Of a DNA stretch of 64,000 nt, positions 16,817 to 25,965 are shown in pieces. Within the stretch, counting starts at the first letter, position 1. Every line of letters begins with the position of its first letter. Both the position numbers and the translations under genes were made by a program. Where the stretch lies: the NCBI GenBank assembly GCA_035471805.1, contig DATIPS010000015.1, positions 1 to 64,000 of the forward strand, given 5' to 3'. Under the pieces are notes generated by a model, which worked only from the letters and a program-made list of their open reading frames with translations, had not been told where the DNA came from and searched no databases. The DNA is from Acidimicrobiia bacterium (GTDB taxonomy: Bacteria > Actinomycetota > Acidimicrobiia > Spongiisociales > JAHEDJ01).

Positions 16817-18628
16817 ATGGAACGCCCGACCACCCTTGCCTCTCCCTGGAGTGTGCTGCGTGACGGCACGCGGCTGATCGCCCGTTTCGTACGGCGCCAC
16901 CCATGGGCTTTCGGCCTGGCCGTGTTCGGTGCGGCCTCTTATGCGGCGGCGATAGTTGCCTCCGCGCAAGTAGTCGGATGGCTCACGGACACTGTGATCA
17001 TTCCGGTATTGGACGGTGGCGCCGATTACCGCACAAAGATCTGGGCGGGTGTTGCCGCCCTGGTCGGTGTGTCACTCTGGAAGGCTCTCGGAATTGTGCT
17101 GCGTCGAACGGCTGCCGGGTGGCTGCAGTTCCGGACCCGCCAGGACGTTCGCAACCGGCTCCTCGAACACCAACTCGACCTGGAGCTGGCGTGGTTTTCT
17201 CGCCAGTCGATCGGTGACCTGCTCGCCGTAGCCGATTCCGACACCGATCGGGGTACGGGAGTCCTTGCCCCGCTCCCCTACGCGACCGGGGTGATACTGC
17301 TCCTCTTCGGCTCCGCGGCGATGGTCACAGGCATAGACGTTTGGCTCGGGCTGTGGTCCCTCGTCGGCCTGGTCGTCATAGTGGCCGTCGACATCAAGGG
17401 AGCCTGGACCGTCTATCCACTATGGGAGGAAGTTCAGGAGCAACGCGGACGTCTCTGGTCGCTGGCCCACGAGGCATTCGACGGGGCGCTGACCATCAAG
17501 TCCTTGGGACGCGAGCAGATGGTCTCTGATCGCTTCGGCGTCTCTTCCGATGATGTGCGCGACGGCATCATCGACGTCAACTCTCGCTGGGTCTCCTACC
17601 AGGCACTCATTCGCGCGCTTCCGTCGGCGCTGATTCTCATCCTCATATATGCGGGAGCAGCCCGCATTCGAGCAGGAGCGATCAGCGCCGGCGACCTCGT
17701 GACCATCACCTATCTCCTCTCGCTGCTGGCGTTCCCGGTTCAGCTGATCGGCTTTGTGCTGTTCGATCTATCGGCCAGCATCGCCGGCTGGAAACGGGTC
17801 CAGCGGGTGTTCGATGCCGACGACTTCACGGCCTACGGCGATCTCACCGCCCGCGGCCCGGGCGCAGCCGCCGCGCTGGACGGCCGGAACGTGTATTTCC
17901 GCTATCGGACCGACGAACTGATCCTCGAAGGCGTCGAGATGGACCTGAGAGCCGGCACCACCCTCGCCGTGGTAGGGCCCACCGGCTCCGGCAAGTCAAC
18001 ACTTGCGATGTTGCTGGCTCGCCTATGGGATCCGAGCGATGGTGCCATTCATCTCGACGGACGCGACATCCGTTCATTCGCAAGGTCGGAGCTGCCCCAC
18101 GAGGTGGCATACGTGGCGCAGAACGCATTCCTGTTCGACGACACCGTGGCCGGCAACATCACACTCGGCGAAGAGTTCTCGGAAGAGGATCTCACGAGGG
18201 CGCTACGGCTCTCCGGGGCGGAAGGGTTCGTCGCAGATCTACCGGACGGATACGACACCCGGCTCGGAGAGCGCGGCGCCTCGCTGTCCGGGGGCCAACG
18301 CCAGCGGATAGCTCTCGCCAGAGCGCTGATCCGGAAGCCGCGCCTGATGATTCTCGACGACGCAACCTCGGCCGTAGACCCATCCGTGGAAGCCGAGATA
18401 CTCCGGTCGCTGAAACGGGCGGAGCTGCCGTCCACGATCGTCATGGTCGCCTACCGCCCGGCCACGATCCGGCTGGCGGACGAGGTGATGTTCATCGACG
18501 ACGGGCGGATAGCAGCGCATGGGACCCATTCCGAGCTCCTGGCCGGCTCGTCGGGTTACGCCGAGCTGGTGCAGGCCTACGAGGACGACGCCCGGCGTCG
18601 AGCAGCCGAACCGGGGAGGCCGCGGTGA
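16817..18628 (+). CDS. ABC exporter half-transporter with degenerate ATPase site
   Basis: Half-transporter of 603 aa: six-helix exporter membrane domain (about 20-320), then an ATPase domain with Walker A GPTGSGKST and the canonical signature LSGGQRQRIALARAL. The residue after Walker B is aspartate (MILDDATSAVD) instead of catalytic glutamate, and the switch histidine is replaced (MVAYRPAT instead of IAHRLST). This is the pattern of the degenerate subunit of heterodimeric exporters such as BmrCD or TM287/288. It starts at ATG 16817, just after a TTG at 16814. The next gene overlaps by GTGA and encodes the partner. The substrate is unknown. Confidence 0.92.
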   Translation: MERPTTLASPWSVLRDGTRLIARFVRRHPWAFGLAVFGAASYAAAIVASAQVVGWLTDTVIIPVLDGGADYRTKIWAGVAALVGVSLWKALGIVLRRTAAGWLQFRTRQDVRNRLLEHQLDLELAWFSRQSIGDLLAVADSDTDRGTGVLAPLPYATGVILLLFGSAAMVTGIDVWLGLWSLVGLVVIVAVDIKGAWTVYPLWEEVQEQRGRLWSLAHEAFDGALTIKSLGREQMVSDRFGVSSDDVRDGIIDVNSRWVSYQALIRALPSALILILIYAGAARIRAGAISAGDLVTITYLLSLLAFPVQLIGFVLFDLSASIAGWKRVQRVFDADDFTAYGDLTARGPGAAAALDGRNVYFRYRTDELILEGVEMDLRAGTTLAVVGPTGSGKSTLAMLLARLWDPSDGAIHLDGRDIRSFARSELPHEVAYVAQNAFLFDDTVAGNITLGEEFSEEDLTRALRLSGAEGFVADLPDGYDTRLGERGASLSGGQRQRIALARALIRKPRLMILDDATSAVDPSVEAEILRSLKRAELPSTIVMVAYRPATIRLADEVMFIDDGRIAAHGTHSELLAGSSGYAELVQAYEDDARRRAAEPGRPR

Positions 18629-20373
18629 AAGACGACCGAACCCTCCGGGTCCTGAGGAGAGCGTTACGAGAGGCGCCGGTGCTCCGTCGCGGGCTCGGCC
18701 TCACGGTGCTGATGGCTGCGGCCGGGACCGCCATACAGGTCATCGTCCCGGTCGTGATGCAACAGATCATCGACGACGAGCTGCTCACCCCTGCTCAGAT
18801 CGACCTCGGCAGCGTCGGACGGAAAGTGTTGCTCGCCGGCGTGGCACTGGTCCTCGGTACCTGGATCGGCCGGACCGCCCTCCTCCGTCTGGTCCTGGCC
18901 TCATCGACCGGTCTCTCCGATCTTCGCCAGATGACGTTCGCGCACCTCCTGCGCCGCTCGGTTTTGCACGTCGACGCCGAGCGGAGGGGTTCGCTCGTCT
19001 CACGCGTCACATCGGATATCGCGACCCTCCAGGGATTCATGGACTGGGGAGGTGTCGGCTTGCTCACCTCCGGGTCGCAGGTGCTGCTGGCTCTCGCTGC
19101 GATGTATTGGTACCAGTGGCAGCTGGCGGTGCTGGTGACGGTGGGAATCATCGTCTACTCCGCTCTCATGGTTTGGTTCCAGCGCATCCTGCAACGGAGT
19201 TACGACCGCGTCCGCAGGCGCGTCGCCAACAGCCTCTCTGTGCTGTCCGAGGCCATCTCTGCGCTGCCGATCGTCCGCGCCTACGGCGTGGAGACCGGTA
19301 CCAAGACGCGGGTCGCCGAAGCTCTCGAGGACCGATTCCAATCGGAGTACAGGACGATGCGGTTCGGCAACATATTGTTCAGTTCGGCCGAACTCTTCGC
19401 GGGCGTGCTCATGGCCGCGGTCGTCGCAATGGGCCTGGCAGTAGGCACTTCGCCCGGGCGCCTGCTGGCTTTTCTGTTCCTGGTCAACCTTCTCACAGAG
19501 CCGGTGCAGATGGTCGTAGAGGTTCTCGAGACTGCGCAGTCGGCTGCTTCGGGAATGCGCCGGATTCTTGGTGAGATCGACTCGGCGGTCGAGATCCCCG
19601 ACCCGGTGGACGGGCGAGAACTTCCCCCGGGAGCCCTCGATATCACATTCGACGGCGTGAGTTACAGCTACGGCGACGGACCGGAGGTCCTCACCTCCGT
19701 CAGCGTTGCGGTGCCCGCCGGTTCCCGCGTCGCCGTTGTCGGCGAGACGGGGTCGGGCAAGACCACCTTCGCAAAGCTGGCCGTGCGCCTTCTGGAGAGG
19801 AACGATGGGAACATCGCCATCGCCGGTGTCCCGCTCGAGCAGATCGCCTTCTCTGACCTGCGTTCCCGAGTTGCCTTCGTGCCGCAGGAAGGGTTCCTGT
19901 TCGAGGGGACCGTCTCCGACAACGTCCGCTACGGCAAACCCGAGGCAAGTGAGCGTGAAATCCGGACGGCTTTCATAGAACTCGGACTCGACGGGTGGCT
20001 CGACCGGCTTCCCAACGGCCTCTCCTCCCTCGTTGGTGAACGCGGCGGGGACCTGTCTGCCGGCGAACGGCAACTCATCGCCCTGGTCCGGGCGTGGATC
20101 TCCACTCCCGATCTCCTCGTGCTCGACGAGGCCACCTCGGCCGTCGACCCGGCGCTCGACGTGCAACTGCGACGTGCCATGGAGAGGCTCACCGCCGGAA
20201 GAACTGCGGTGACCATCGCGCACCGTCTGGCCACAGCCGAGGCATCCGACGAGATACTCGTCTTCGACAGAGGCCGCCTCGCCGAACGTGGAACTCACAC
20301 CGAGCTCCTCGACTCCGAAGGGGTGTACGCGGGCCTTCACGCCGATTGGGCCAGCGGGACGAAGAGCGTTTGA
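18625..20373 (+). CDS. ABC exporter half-transporter, catalytic partner
   Basis: Second half-transporter, 582 aa from GTG 18625, which overlaps the stop of the first (GTGA) and follows GGGGAGG. Membrane domain about 20-310; ATPase domain with Walker A GETGSGKTTF, Walker B LLVLDEATSAVDP with normal glutamate, and switch IAHRLATA. Its signature is altered (LSAGERQLIALVRAW). In a heterodimer this altered signature would pair with the Walker site of the first protein, forming the inactive site, while the intact site combines this Walker site with the partner's LSGGQ. Probably a multidrug or lipid exporter. Confidence 0.92.
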   Translation: MKDDRTLRVLRRALREAPVLRRGLGLTVLMAAAGTAIQVIVPVVMQQIIDDELLTPAQIDLGSVGRKVLLAGVALVLGTWIGRTALLRLVLASSTGLSDLRQMTFAHLLRRSVLHVDAERRGSLVSRVTSDIATLQGFMDWGGVGLLTSGSQVLLALAAMYWYQWQLAVLVTVGIIVYSALMVWFQRILQRSYDRVRRRVANSLSVLSEAISALPIVRAYGVETGTKTRVAEALEDRFQSEYRTMRFGNILFSSAELFAGVLMAAVVAMGLAVGTSPGRLLAFLFLVNLLTEPVQMVVEVLETAQSAASGMRRILGEIDSAVEIPDPVDGRELPPGALDITFDGVSYSYGDGPEVLTSVSVAVPAGSRVAVVGETGSGKTTFAKLAVRLLERNDGNIAIAGVPLEQIAFSDLRSRVAFVPQEGFLFEGTVSDNVRYGKPEASEREIRTAFIELGLDGWLDRLPNGLSSLVGERGGDLSAGERQLIALVRAWISTPDLLVLDEATSAVDPALDVQLRRAMERLTAGRTAVTIAHRLATAEASDEILVFDRGRLAERGTHTELLDSEGVYAGLHADWASGTKSV

Positions 20374-20405
20374 GGCGGCACCGGCGCCCGGGATTCACAT
20401 CAGGA

Positions 20406-20429
20406 GCGGCCACTCGGGAGTCCGGCCGC
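20406..20429. terminator. hairpin between convergent ABC and CNNM genes
   Basis: GCGGCC/GGCCGC with inner ACTC/GAGT forms a strong GC-rich stem in the 87-bp convergent gap. There is no U-tract on either strand, so the terminator role is inferred from position. Confidence 0.4.
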
Positions 20430-20460
20430 AGGCGCCCGGGTCAGCGGCCCCGTGCGGCGT

Positions 20461-21696
20461 TCAGAGAAGCGAGACCTCGATGCGGGTTATGCGTCTACGC
20501 CTCGTGGAGATGACCTTGAAACTGCAACCCGGTACACGGATCTCATCGCCGACATCCGGAACCCGTCCGGCAAGCGCAAACACCATGCCGGCAACAGTGT
20601 TCCAATCGCCCTCCGGCAGCGGCGAGCCGATCAGTTCGGCCAGGTCCTCGACGGGCAGAGCGGCATCGACCGACCACCTACCCTCAGATATCTCGGAAAC
20701 GGCCGTCGGCTCCGGCGCTTCGCTCATCGACCCCAGCAACTCTTCGGCAATGTCCTCCACGGTTACCAGCCCGGCAGTCCCACCGTATTCATCGACGATC
20801 ACGGCCAGATGCGTACGCGACTCCTGCATCTCGCGCAGCAGGTCGAGGACGCGCTTGCTGTCCGGCACCACCAGAGGGGCGAGGGCGAGCGATGCAACCG
20901 CCAGCAGCTCTCGCCTCGGCTCGGGTACTCGAATCATGTCACGGAGCCGCACCATCGAGACGATGTTCTCGACCGTCTCTTCGTAGACGGGCAGGCGCCG
21001 ATGGCCGGCCTCCAGAGCGATAGCGAGAGCAAAGTCGATGGTGACGTCCGCGGGAACGGCGACGATGTCGGCTCTCGGCACCATGATGTCGTCCACGCGC
21101 CGGTCGCCGAGCCGAAAAGCCCGATCTATCAGCGCCAGATCCTCCCCGGTGATCTCCCCCTCCCTCTCCGCCCGCGTCGCCAGTCGACGCAACTCGTCCT
21201 CGGTGACGGTGGGGGCCATCGATATCCCCTTGCCCGGCGCTTGGAGATCGGCGATCCAGACCAGTGCCCGGACGATCGGACGGAGCATGCGTTCTAACAA
21301 AGCGAGCGAGGACGCCAGCGCCAACGCCACCCGGTCCGAATGACGCACCGCGAAGGTCTTGGGGATCGCTTCTGCATAGATGAAGAGGAAGAGGGTGAGC
21401 ACGATCGACGCAACGGTGACTCCGATACTGCCGAACCACCGCTGCGCCAGGATGCCGGTGATGGTCGCTGCTGCGATCTGGCTGAGCAGGGCGGTGAGCA
21501 GGACGGCGTTCAGAACAGCCGGGAGTTTGCCGAGGAGGGCTGCCAGCCGCACAGCCCGCCGATCTCCCCCCGCCCCCAGCGACGCCGCCCGTATCGGCGA
21601 CACGCGGAGCAGGGCGGTCTCGCCTGCCGCCACGAACACCGCTACGGCGAAGGCCAGTACCAGGAGAGCGATCAGCCAGACGTCGTCGCCGTCCAC
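20461..21696 (-). CDS. CNNM/HlyC-CorC family membrane protein
   Basis: Protein of 411 aa with an N-terminal DUF21/CNNM membrane domain of about four helices (1-170), a pair of CBS domains (about 195-320; VDDIMVPRADIVAV opens the first and HLAVIVDEYGGTAGLVTVED closes the second), and a C-terminal CorC_HlyC domain (330-411). Relatives are described as magnesium/cobalt efflux or Na-dependent Mg transporters; the old name hemolysin is historical. It is probably a single-gene unit: the upstream gap holds a palindromic element and its 3' end is convergent with the ABC genes. Confidence 0.9.
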   Translation of the reverse strand: MDGDDVWLIALLVLAFAVAVFVAAGETALLRVSPIRAASLGAGGDRRAVRLAALLGKLPAVLNAVLLTALLSQIAAATITGILAQRWFGSIGVTVASIVLTLFLFIYAEAIPKTFAVRHSDRVALALASSLALLERMLRPIVRALVWIADLQAPGKGISMAPTVTEDELRRLATRAEREGEITGEDLALIDRAFRLGDRRVDDIMVPRADIVAVPADVTIDFALAIALEAGHRRLPVYEETVENIVSMVRLRDMIRVPEPRRELLAVASLALAPLVVPDSKRVLDLLREMQESRTHLAVIVDEYGGTAGLVTVEDIAEELLGSMSEAPEPTAVSEISEGRWSVDAALPVEDLAELIGSPLPEGDWNTVAGMVFALAGRVPDVGDEIRVPGCSFKVISTRRRRITRIEVSLL

Positions 21697-21710
21697 TCGC
21701 TGCTCCCCTC

Positions 21711-21764
21711 ATTTTCTCGGCAATGCAACATACGATTAACCGTACAGAGTATTGCTGAGAAAAT
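21711..21764. repeat. palindromic element copy 1
   Basis: A 54-bp inverted repeat in the gap between the TipAS stop and the CNNM start. The outer arms ATTTTCTCGGCAATGC and GTATTGCTGAGAAAAT match the family consensus, while the inner part (around TACGATTAACCGTA) is the most divergent of the eight copies. Confidence 0.85.
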
Positions 21765-21772
21765 TCTGGAAA

Positions 21773-22201
21773 CTACTGCTCGCTCTTTGCGCGCCCCGCG
21801 TTGGCCTGCAACGCGTCCCGGACAAACAGTGCCAGGCCGGGCCGAAAGCCTTCCCAATACCTCGTGAAGCGGGGGTCGGCCACGTACATGTCGCCGAGAC
21901 CTGCGTGAACCTCGTACGAGCAGGTATAGAACCATCTGGAGATGTACCGGCGATGCTGCTCGGCGAGATCCATGGCCGTCCGGTCCGTTGCCTCCGCACC
22001 GGACCCCATCAGGTCCGCGAACCTCCTGCCGATCGCCCGGCCCTCGGCGCCCGCCTCTTTCCACTGATCCTTGCCGTAAGACTTCGTCCGGCGCACCGAC
22101 TCCTCGTAGAGGTCCGTGTGACCCCATCGGTCCCTGGCCTCTTCCTGGTACTCGGACGGATCGAACTCTCCGAACACCTCGAGCATCTCTTCTACGTTCA
22201 T
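21773..22201 (-). CDS. stand-alone TipAS-domain protein
   Basis: Protein of 142 aa corresponding to the TipAS antibiotic-recognition domain normally found behind a MerR DNA-binding domain in TipA-type regulators; here no DNA-binding domain is present. Visible TipAS-like segments are YQEEARDRWGHTDLYEESVR and, later, HRRYISRWFYTCSYEVHAGL followed by MYVADPRFTRYWEG. In TipA this domain covalently traps thiopeptide antibiotics; a free domain could sequester a ligand or act as a small-molecule sensor. ATG 22201 with GAGGGAGAG upstream was preferred to the in-frame ATG 21 codons earlier. Confidence 0.8.
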   Translation of the reverse strand: MNVEEMLEVFGEFDPSEYQEEARDRWGHTDLYEESVRRTKSYGKDQWKEAGAEGRAIGRRFADLMGSGAEATDRTAMDLAEQHRRYISRWFYTCSYEVHAGLGDMYVADPRFTRYWEGFRPGLALFVRDALQANAGRAKSEQ

Positions 22202-22337
22202 CGTCTCTCCCTCACCGGTGGCCGGGAGCGGCTCACTCGATGAGCCGTAGAAGCAGTGCGCCACCCGGGTCGGCTGATCGGTCGCGGCGGGTGAGCCATC
22301 TACGTTAGACCCTCACGTAACGTGAAGTCGGGCTGAT

Positions 22338-22745
22338 TCAGCCGGGCCGGGCGTAGGTGCCGGTGGCATGGGCAACCGGCCTGTCCTCACGACCGTCGAC
22401 CCACAGATCGACCACTCCGAAGACCCTGGTTCTGCCCACCTGGAGGAGTTCGGCGCGCGCAAACAGGTCTCCACCGGAAGCCGGACGGAGAAACCTGATC
22501 GAGAGATCCACCGTGACTGCCATCGGCTCAATACCGATCGCACCAAAGACGGCGAAGTACAGGGATGTATCCGCCAGACTGAACTGAGTTGGCCCGGAGA
22601 TCAGCCTTCCCGGCCGCAGACCCGATGAGTCAAGAGCCCAACGAGCGATCGCGTGCCGGTTCCCAACCTCGATGCACTCAATGCCAGCAGCAGCGGGGAA
22701 CTGGTCGGCCAGGAACTGATGTATCTCGTCGGGTGTCGGCGGCAT
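22338..22745 (-). CDS. PaaI-like hotdog thioesterase
   Basis: Protein of 135 aa with the layout of a small 4HBT/PaaI hotdog thioesterase: GRLISGPTQFSLADTSLYFA in the position of the catalytic helix, then VTVDLSIRFLRPASGGDLFA, the common central strand-turn of the family, and a final AHATGTYA. Such enzymes hydrolyse acyl-CoA thioesters as housekeeping or in aromatic-acid pathways. The neighbours give no pathway hint, so the substrate is unknown. Confidence 0.82.
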   Translation of the reverse strand: MPPTPDEIHQFLADQFPAAAGIECIEVGNRHAIARWALDSSGLRPGRLISGPTQFSLADTSLYFAVFGAIGIEPMAVTVDLSIRFLRPASGGDLFARAELLQVGRTRVFGVVDLWVDGREDRPVAHATGTYARPG

Positions 22746-22805
22746 GCGCCGAGCGTAGTCCCTGACAAAGCTCGCAGGCTTCGGATGTTCCGGCTTGAGT
22801 GAAGA

Positions 22806-23777
22806 TCATCGGAGAAGGCCCTCCGACGCAAACCAAGACACAGTTCGGCGAATAGTGTCTTCGGGTGTCCGGTACTCGAGTCCCAAGTCTCTCGTCGCCC
22901 TCGAGCCGTCGTAGGTGTGGCCGTGCAGCAGCACCCGCACCATCTCGCCACAGAAGACGGGCCCGGTCCGCCGCAGCTTGGCGAAGACTGCTCCGGCGCC
23001 ACCCCCCACCGATGCCAGCCAAGCCGGGATGAATCTGACGGAGAGATCGTGTCCGATGACCCGAGCAAGCAAGTCCACGGCATCTCTGGCGCTCATCGAG
23101 AAACCACTCACAACGTACCGTTCCCCGGCAGAGCCATGCCGCCAGGCAAGTAGATGACCTTCGGTGCAGTCCTCGATGTCGACGATGCTCACGTTGGTGT
23201 CGACCATCACGGGTAGTCGACCGTTAAGTACGTCCAGAATCAGTTTGCCGGTCCCGGTGGCACGCCCCGGACCCTGAACCGACGACGGGTTGACGGCCAC
23301 GACCTCGACGGCCCCTGCTTCTGCAAACGCCACCTCCTCTGCGAGGGCTTTCGAACGCTCGTAATGGGACAGCGCGTAGCCTCTGTGTTCGGTCCGCTCG
23401 TGCCCTATCTCACCTTTTCGTTCACCCAGAACGACCGCCGAGGAGGTGTAGACGAGACGCCGAACCTCCGCGGAGTTGGCAGCGCGCACGGTGTTCCTCG
23501 TCCCGTCGACGTTGGCTCGATACATCGGACTTGGATCGGCCGGACACATCTCGTTCATGCCGGCAACGTGGAAGACGGCCTCTACGTTGCGCATCCCGGT
23601 GACGAGTGCCCGAACGTCCGACAGGTCTCCCTCGACCGGTTCGGCTCCCTGTTCACGAAGGCTGGCGGCGGCACCGGCAGAACGGGCCAAAGCGCGCACA
23701 TTGTTTCCCTCCGCGATCAGCCGCGCTACCAGCGACCGGCCGACCGTGCCGGTGCCCCCGGTGACGAAGACGGTCAC
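22806..23777 (-). CDS. NAD-dependent epimerase/dehydratase (extended SDR)
   Basis: Extended short-chain dehydrogenase of 323 aa. The N-terminal nucleotide motif is VTGGTGTVGRSLVARLI; the catalytic YxxxK is in HYERSKALAEE, preceded by VYTSSAVVLG, and VAVNPSSVQGPGR is the usual strand after the active site. Relatives act on sugar nucleotides, 3-beta-hydroxysteroids or dihydroflavonols; the exact substrate is not deducible. GTG 23777 lies 2 nt after the pgsA stop, so both are on one transcript. The association with a phospholipid gene suggests, but does not prove, a lipid or envelope role. Confidence 0.85.
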   Translation of the reverse strand: MTVFVTGGTGTVGRSLVARLIAEGNNVRALARSAGAAASLREQGAEPVEGDLSDVRALVTGMRNVEAVFHVAGMNEMCPADPSPMYRANVDGTRNTVRAANSAEVRRLVYTSSAVVLGERKGEIGHERTEHRGYALSHYERSKALAEEVAFAEAGAVEVVAVNPSSVQGPGRATGTGKLILDVLNGRLPVMVDTNVSIVDIEDCTEGHLLAWRHGSAGERYVVSGFSMSARDAVDLLARVIGHDLSVRFIPAWLASVGGGAGAVFAKLRRTGPVFCGEMVRVLLHGHTYDGSRATRDLGLEYRTPEDTIRRTVSWFASEGLLR

Positions 23778-23779
23778 GC

Positions 23780-24304
23780 CTACGCGTTTACCTTGCGGAC
23801 GACGTGCCAGAAACCTGCGGCGTACTGCCAACCGGAGGCAACTGCGACAAAAGCGGCCAGCCACATGAGCCACTCGTCGAAGTACAGGGGGCCCCAGGAT
23901 TGCGAGAACCGCAGCATGGCGAAGAAGATGGCACCGAACTGAACACCCGCCTTGATCTTGCCCCAAATCGAGGGCTTGACGATGTGTCCCTCCATGGCGG
24001 TTATTCCCCGCAAAGCCATCACGGTGAACTCGCGCATGATGATGATCAGAACCGGCCAGATAGAGGCGCGTTCGATGGCGACCAGCGCAATCAGGGTTCC
24101 GGATACGAGCATCTTGTCTGCAGTCGAATCGAGGAATGCTCCGAGCACGGTGGTGATACCCCAACGGCGGGCCAGATATCCGTCGAAGAAATCCGTCGCC
24201 GCGGCGAAGGCAAACAGGACGGCTGCGCCGCCGAGCGCATGTTCGCGACTCGAGGTGACGAGCCACATGATGATCGGCACCGACACGATTCGGGCGAACG
24301 CCAA
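23780..24304 (-). CDS. pgsA: CDP-alcohol phosphatidyltransferase, PgsA-like
   Basis: Membrane enzyme of at least 174 aa that makes phosphatidylglycerol phosphate from CDP-diacylglycerol and glycerol 3-phosphate. The CDP-alcohol motif DG-x2-AR-x8-G-x3-D-x3-D is visible as DFFDGYLARR followed by GAFLDSTADK. Three to four helices follow. The best standard start is TTG 24304, but family similarity (ISLPDLL, compare NLPNLL) continues upstream to an in-frame TGA at 24341-24343, where AAGGA precedes an ATC codon at 24322. The true start is therefore unclear. glpK upstream supplies glycerol 3-phosphate. Confidence 0.88.
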   Translation of the reverse strand: MAFARIVSVPIIMWLVTSSREHALGGAAVLFAFAAATDFFDGYLARRWGITTVLGAFLDSTADKMLVSGTLIALVAIERASIWPVLIIIMREFTVMALRGITAMEGHIVKPSIWGKIKAGVQFGAIFFAMLRFSQSWGPLYFDEWLMWLAAFVAVASGWQYAAGFWHVVRKVNA

Positions 24305-24459
24305 CAGATCCGGCAGAGAGATACGTTTTCCTTCTTCGACTCATTCGATTGTATCGCGCCGGGCTCAGTGTGATCGGTCACCGCCGAAGATGGGATGGAT
24401 TCAACAGAAAGACCGCTACTCGAGACACCACCGGGCGCCTCGCAATCGGCTCGACAGCT

Positions 24460-25956
24460 TCAATCGACCCAATCGAGCGTGCGCTGCACTGCCTTTCGCC
24501 AGGCAGTGAGGAGCTCCTGCCTGCGCTCACCCGCCATTGCCGGCTTCCACGTCTGACCGACGCCCCAGTTATCCTTCAGGTCTTCCGTGCTCGCCCAGAA
24601 CCCGACTGCCAGACCGGCGGCGTACGCGGCACCCAGCGCAGTGGTTTCGGCAACCAATGGTCGCACGACGGGCACCTCCACGATGTCGGCCTGGAACTGC
24701 ATCAGGAGATCATTGACGACCATGCCCCCATCGACCTTGAGCTGAGTCAGCTTCACGCCGCTGTCTGCATACATCGCATCGAGCACCTCACGAGTCTGAA
24801 AAGCCGTCGCTTCGAGAGCTGCCCGTGCGAGATGGGCCTTGGTGGCGAATCGGGTGAGACCGGCAATGACGCCGCGCGCGTCGCTCCTCCAATGCGGGGC
24901 GAATAGTCCGCTGAAGGCCGGCACGAAGTAGACGCCGCCGTTGTCATCGACACTCCCGGCAAGCGCCTCGACATCCTCCGAGTTGTCGATGATCCCCAGA
25001 TTGTCTCGCAGCCATTGCACGAGCGCCCCCGTGATGGCAATCGACCCTTCGAGCGCATAAACCGGGGGCTGCTCTCCGATCTGATAACCGACCGTCGTCA
25101 GCAACCCGCTATCGGACGGCACCCGCGTCGTGCCCGTGTTGAGCAGCATGAAACAACCAGTGCCGTAGGTGTTCTTCGCGTCGCCGGGTTCAAAGCAGGT
25201 CTGACCGAAAAGCGCTGCCTGTTGATCACCGAGTATCCCGGCGACCGGGACGCCATCGAGAGAACCGACTGCCGTGCCGAAGAACCCCACGGACGGGCGA
25301 ATCGCCGGCAACATCGAAGGGGGAACCCTCATCGCGGCGAGCAGTTCGTCGTCCCACTGAAGGGTTTCGAGATCCATGAGCATCGTCCGGCTGGCATTCG
25401 TGACGTCCGTCGCATGCAGACCACCGTTCACGCCGCCGGTGAGATTCCAGAGCACCCAGGTGTCGACCGTCCCGAAGATGGCATTGCCGGAAGCCGCCCG
25501 CTCTCGCAGCTCCGCAACGTTGTCGAGCATCCAGGAGATCTTCGGCCCGGTGAAGTAGGTCGCCAAGGGGAGCCCGGTTTTGGCGCGAAAGCGATCCTGT
25601 CCCTCAACTCTGCCCAGCTCGGCAACGAGGTCGGCCGTTCGGGTGTCCTGCCACACAATGGCGTTGTGAAGCGGCAAACCGGTAGTTGGATCCCAGACGA
25701 CCGCCGTCTCACGCTGATTCGTGATTCCAACCGCGGCGAGATCGATTGCCGACAGGCCTGCTTCGGACAGAGCTCCTTCGATGACCTCGAACATCCGATC
25801 CCGGATTTCGAGAGGGTCATGTTCGACCCAGCCGGGTTTCGGAAACACCTGACGGTGTTCCTTTTGATCGATCGCCACGACCTCACCGCGGTGATCGAAC
25901 ACCATGAAACGTGTGCTGGTGGTACCGGAATCAAGAGCGCCTACGTAATCAGCCAT
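24460..25956 (-). CDS. glpK: glycerol kinase
   Basis: Glycerol kinase of 498 aa, typical length, converting glycerol and ATP to glycerol 3-phosphate. FGGY-family landmarks are the N-terminal [15 protein letters not shown], the substrate region [20 protein letters not shown] with [28 protein letters not shown], and the C-terminal [20 protein letters not shown]. It lies upstream of pgsA on the same strand, with 150 bp between, so carbon from glycerol may feed phospholipid synthesis. It begins 10 bp after the stop of the unknown membrane-protein gene. No glpF or glpD is visible. Confidence 0.96.
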   Translation of the reverse strand: MADYVGALDSGTTSTRFMVFDHRGEVVAIDQKEHRQVFPKPGWVEHDPLEIRDRMFEVIEGALSEAGLSAIDLAAVGITNQRETAVVWDPTTGLPLHNAIVWQDTRTADLVAELGRVEGQDRFRAKTGLPLATYFTGPKISWMLDNVAELRERAASGNAIFGTVDTWVLWNLTGGVNGGLHATDVTNASRTMLMDLETLQWDDELLAAMRVPPSMLPAIRPSVGFFGTAVGSLDGVPVAGILGDQQAALFGQTCFEPGDAKNTYGTGCFMLLNTGTTRVPSDSGLLTTVGYQIGEQPPVYALEGSIAITGALVQWLRDNLGIIDNSEDVEALAGSVDDNGGVYFVPAFSGLFAPHWRSDARGVIAGLTRFATKAHLARAALEATAFQTREVLDAMYADSGVKLTQLKVDGGMVVNDLLMQFQADIVEVPVVRPLVAETTALGAAYAAGLAVGFWASTEDLKDNWGVGQTWKPAMAGERRQELLTAWRKAVQRTLDWVD

Positions 25957-25965
25957 GGCCCCAGG

